Assembly: GCF_025370255.1 (NCBI RefSeq)
Contig: NZ_JAMTCD010000013.1
Span: forward strand, 52,510-116,509
From: Shewanella holmiensis
GTDB lineage: Bacteria > Pseudomonadota > Gammaproteobacteria > Enterobacterales > Shewanellaceae
Reading direction: 5' to 3'
DNA: 64,000 bases
The notes beneath the pieces were generated by a model. That model ran no database searches, had not been told where the DNA came from, and saw nothing but the letters and a program-made list of their open reading frames with translations. Of this stretch, positions 62,204-64,000 are shown piece after piece. Each line of letters opens with the position of its first letter. The stretch's first letter is position 1. The position numbers and the translations under genes are program-made.

Positions 62204-62698
62204 TTACAAAGTCTCTAGAACGACACCTTGAAACTTATCGATAGTTCCATCTTCTAATATACCTTCGAACTCCCAACCAAAAGCCTCGTCTCCAAGATTT
62301 TCTTTTGGCACTATTGCCCATTGAATATATCGATAGTATTTCCCCTGCTGTGCCACTTGAGATCTAAGATTGAATGAAGCGAGACGACGACCTGTATTTT
62401 CATTTACTAAATCTATAAGTCCTGCGTCCCCGAAGTCTCCTCTTACTTTGTCCTGTAAGTATGAAGTGCGTTTCTGGCCTGATTTGATATCTGTGCCTCC
62501 AACTACCACACCGGTCCATTCTTTAAAACCATTTGGAGGTGGCAAATTTAATTTCTGCCTAACCTCATACACCCAAACCCCAACTCTCCAATGCTGCGTT
62601 TTATTCTCAAATGAGACCCATAGTGTGCGCTTCTCTTCTAGCAAGCTCGAATAGTGAGCAGCCAAATCTAATTCCGTTAGTGATTTATGATTACTCAT
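62204..62698 (-). CDS. Hypothetical protein
   Basis: A 164-residue soluble protein (MSNHKSLTELDLAAHYSSLL start; WVSFENKTQHWRVGVWVYEV and WTGVVVGGTDIKSGQKRTSY in the middle). The many short beta segments suggest a compact beta domain. I recognise no family. The ATG at 62698 has AAAGGAG in front, so a start at 62743 is not preferred. It is the first minus-strand gene after the Q-like gene, 735 bases away, followed by a hairpin AGCAAG/CTTGCT and repeat copy 2. Confidence 0.55.
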   Translation of the reverse strand: MSNHKSLTELDLAAHYSSLLEEKRTLWVSFENKTQHWRVGVWVYEVRQKLNLPPPNGFKEWTGVVVGGTDIKSGQKRTSYLQDKVRGDFGDAGLIDLVNENTGRRLASFNLRSQVAQQGKYYRYIQWAIVPKENLGDEAFGWEFEGILEDGTIDKFQGVVLETL

Positions 62699-63434
62699 AT
62701 CTTCATTCTCCTTTGTTTTTAGACTATTTCGGACTAAATACATAATAAGCTTAAAAACTTATTGAACGGCTCGCCGGATAAAACGACTATTTAGTTTATT
62801 GATTAATAACATCCTACATTTCCTACTATACCTCTGAATTAAAATAATTAAATGTCTCTTAAACTCAAATAAAAAACTTGAATTGCACATTAAAGTCTTA
62901 ACATCAAATGCAAAAACTAAAGCAAACAATATTAATATATTAGTACAGCACTATTTTTCTCAACATAGTCCTTTAGACTGTTTTTTCACATACCATTAAC
63001 ATACATTCGAAACCAATTACAACTGTAAGTAAACAAAGTGCAGGTCACCTAAAAGGGGGGAATTGACTGACACAAAATATTTAGTAGTAAACTAAAGCTA
63101 TGGACACAAAGATTTAGACGATCAAAAGTTGCGGTTTAAGATGATCAAAAGATGAGTGGAATTGTGTATCATCAAATGTAGGGTAAAACACTATTAATTC
63201 ATTGGCTTAATAGGTTTATTTTCTAGGTAAAATTGAATAGCAGAGATCAAGCCTATAAAACAACAACGTAACCCCCTAAATTTTTCATATGTAGTGAAGC
63301 ACTGCGCTTGTCCTCCCCCGCAGTACACCGAGCCAGAAGGACCCATTAAAAAATCAATGACAATTAAAAATAAAAGCCAAACAAAATCAATTACTTACAA
63401 CAAGCCACACTATCAACATCAATAATATTTATAA
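62699..63434. other. Gene-free AT-rich region downstream of the Q-like gene
   Basis: About 735 bases with A/T content well above the surroundings. In lambdoid phages the late promoter and its Q-utilisation site lie here, just downstream of Q, but I cannot pick a clear -35/-10 pair. A GATCAAAAG direct repeat occurs at about 63,122 and 63,142. One GC-rich island at 63301-63344 stands out and is listed separately. Confidence 0.45.
63301..63344 (-). other. GC-rich island in AT-rich spacer; candidate packaging or late-control site
   Basis: On the minus strand GGGTCCTTCTGGCTCGGTG continues to a run of five G and AGGAC; GTCCT (63310-63314) and AGGAC (63338-63342) bracket it as inverted arms. Its composition is unlike the 300 bases on either side, which suggests functional constraint. 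I recall similar GGGTCCTTCTGG sequences in lambdoid phages but cannot verify the role. It could be a cos/pac or terminase-related site. Confidence 0.35.
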
Positions 63435-63809
63435 TCATAACCACTCCCCTAACCCTATCTCTGCGCGTCTCAACCAATACACATAAGACTTCTTACTATC
63501 GAACCCCATCAATGCCCACTGCCCTTTGCATACATAGTGCGCTCTAATGGCCCGTATACATTGGGGTGCTAAGCGTTCAATCATCATGTCGAACTGTCTG
63601 ACATCACGCGGTGGCATTATCTCAACTACTGCAGCACTACCGTACACAATCACCTCGCCTAACTTGTCGCACTGGCTTCGGTTAGCAAAGCCTTGGCCGC
63701 GTTCTTGATGGGCCCAATAGTTACCCCAGCGGGTTAAGCCATGACGCAAGGCTTTCATGTTCAAGGTCACTTGTTGGTGTTGCAGCTGCTGCACATTAAT
63801 CTTCGCCAT
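63435..63809 (-). CDS. Antiterminator Q-like protein
   Basis: A 124-residue protein with the layout of phage antitermination Q proteins of the phage 82/phage 21 kind: an N-terminal GLTRWGNYWAHQ segment (W-G-x-x-W), a middle VEIMPPRDVRQFDMMIERLA and a C-terminal sigma-like region IRAIRAHYVCKGQWALMGFD. Q proteins let polymerase read through terminators before lysis and structural genes. Its ATG overlaps the stop of the upstream HTH gene (TAATG). Confidence 0.65.
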   Translation of the reverse strand: MAKINVQQLQHQQVTLNMKALRHGLTRWGNYWAHQERGQGFANRSQCDKLGEVIVYGSAAVVEIMPPRDVRQFDMMIERLAPQCIRAIRAHYVCKGQWALMGFDSKKSYVYWLRRAEIGLGEWL

Positions 63810-64000
63810 TATTCTTCACCATCAATCATCGCCCTTATTTCATCAATTCCTAACCGAAACACCTGGTCGCATATTGCCGAAACATCATCAAACGACACTC
63901 GCACATCACCCCGTTCCCAACGCTGATAAGTCCGTTCACTTACCCCATAAATCTCGGCCACTTCGGTCTGGGTTAGCCCGCGAATATTCCTGCCCGTTTT
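63809..64000 (-). CDS. HTH (XRE/Cro-like) DNA-binding protein, C-terminal part
   Basis: The last 63 codons of a gene whose start is beyond the window. The reading frame contains a complete helix-turn-helix, RGLTQTEVAEIYGVSERTYQ followed by RWERGDV, then FDDVSAICDQVFRLGIDEIR. It shares the stop/start TAATG with the Q-like gene and is therefore in the same operon. A Cro/CII-like or accessory regulator is possible. Confidence 0.75.
   Translation of the reverse strand, partial: KTGRNIRGLTQTEVAEIYGVSERTYQRWERGDVRVSFDDVSAICDQVFRLGIDEIRAMIDGEE

Larger units (their letters stand above)
32581..64000. mobile_element. Lambdoid siphovirus-like prophage integrated at dusA (right end outside window)
   Basis: Integrase at the left, structural genes on the minus strand from 34,867 to 53,381 in lambda-like order, lysis cassette to 54,711, a cargo block to about 62,750, then antiterminator-Q-like and HTH genes. 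The head module (Nu1, GpA terminase, gpW, portal, protease/capsid) is intact and shows no frameshifts by eye. Immunity and replication genes and the distal attachment site must lie beyond 64,000. Confidence 0.92.

Overview
The window reads as a chromosomal segment of a marine gammaproteobacterium, most likely Shewanella. Signs are the conserved ygfB/ubiH/ubiI/gcvT block next to zapA-6S RNA-fau, a voltage-gated Na+ channel of the NavSheP type, a family II pyrophosphatase, an aspD-aspT pair, and a host base composition near 42-45% GC by eye. Host genes fill about 1-32,580. Almost everything from 32,581 to the right edge belongs to a lambdoid, siphovirus-like prophage whose right end lies outside the window.

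Host part, left to right: the end-on start of gcvT; ubiI, ubiH and ygfB (minus strand); zapA, 6S RNA and fau (plus); an O-acetylhomoserine sulfhydrylase-type gene with a tandem MetJ operator; folM; azlC-azlD; a Nav channel; a YaeR-like VOC protein; ppaC; a large GT51/penicillin-binding protein; a DUF72 protein; a three-gene RND efflux operon; aspD-aspT; pyrC; a PCuAC copper chaperone-DUF2333-outer membrane protein operon; an enoyl-CoA hydratase; a three-gene operon ending in a PspC protein and including a 48-residue membrane protein; and dusA.

Prophage: a tyrosine integrase sits head-to-head with dusA, the known target of a family of dusA-integrating elements. Its stop codon overlaps the start of an AT-rich membrane protein gene that looks like lysogenic-conversion or defence cargo. 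From 34,867 to 54,711 all genes are on the minus strand and run, in transcription order, lysozyme, Rz, Rz1, holin-like, Nu1, GpA terminase, gpW, portal, protease/capsid fusion, DUF2190, connectors, tail tube, tape measure and tail-tip genes. The antiterminator-Q-like gene and an HTH gene are at the right edge.

The most unusual part is the cargo block of about 8 kb (54,720-62,750) inserted between Q and the lysis genes, the position where Stx phages carry stx. It holds a DUF2971 protein, a tail-anchored protein, a four-gene compact membrane-associated operon, a Rha-type regulator preceded by a C4-like antisense RNA whose two 10-nt segments are perfectly complementary to two adjacent segments of the rha leader, an HTH-like gene with an operator array and a Shine-Dalgarno-sequestering inverted repeat, a 274-bp direct repeat pair, and three related imperfect inverted repeats that resemble integron attC sites. 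Late-gene control appears to involve a pair of palindromic operators, a 15-bp perfect hairpin and a terminator just upstream of the lysozyme gene.
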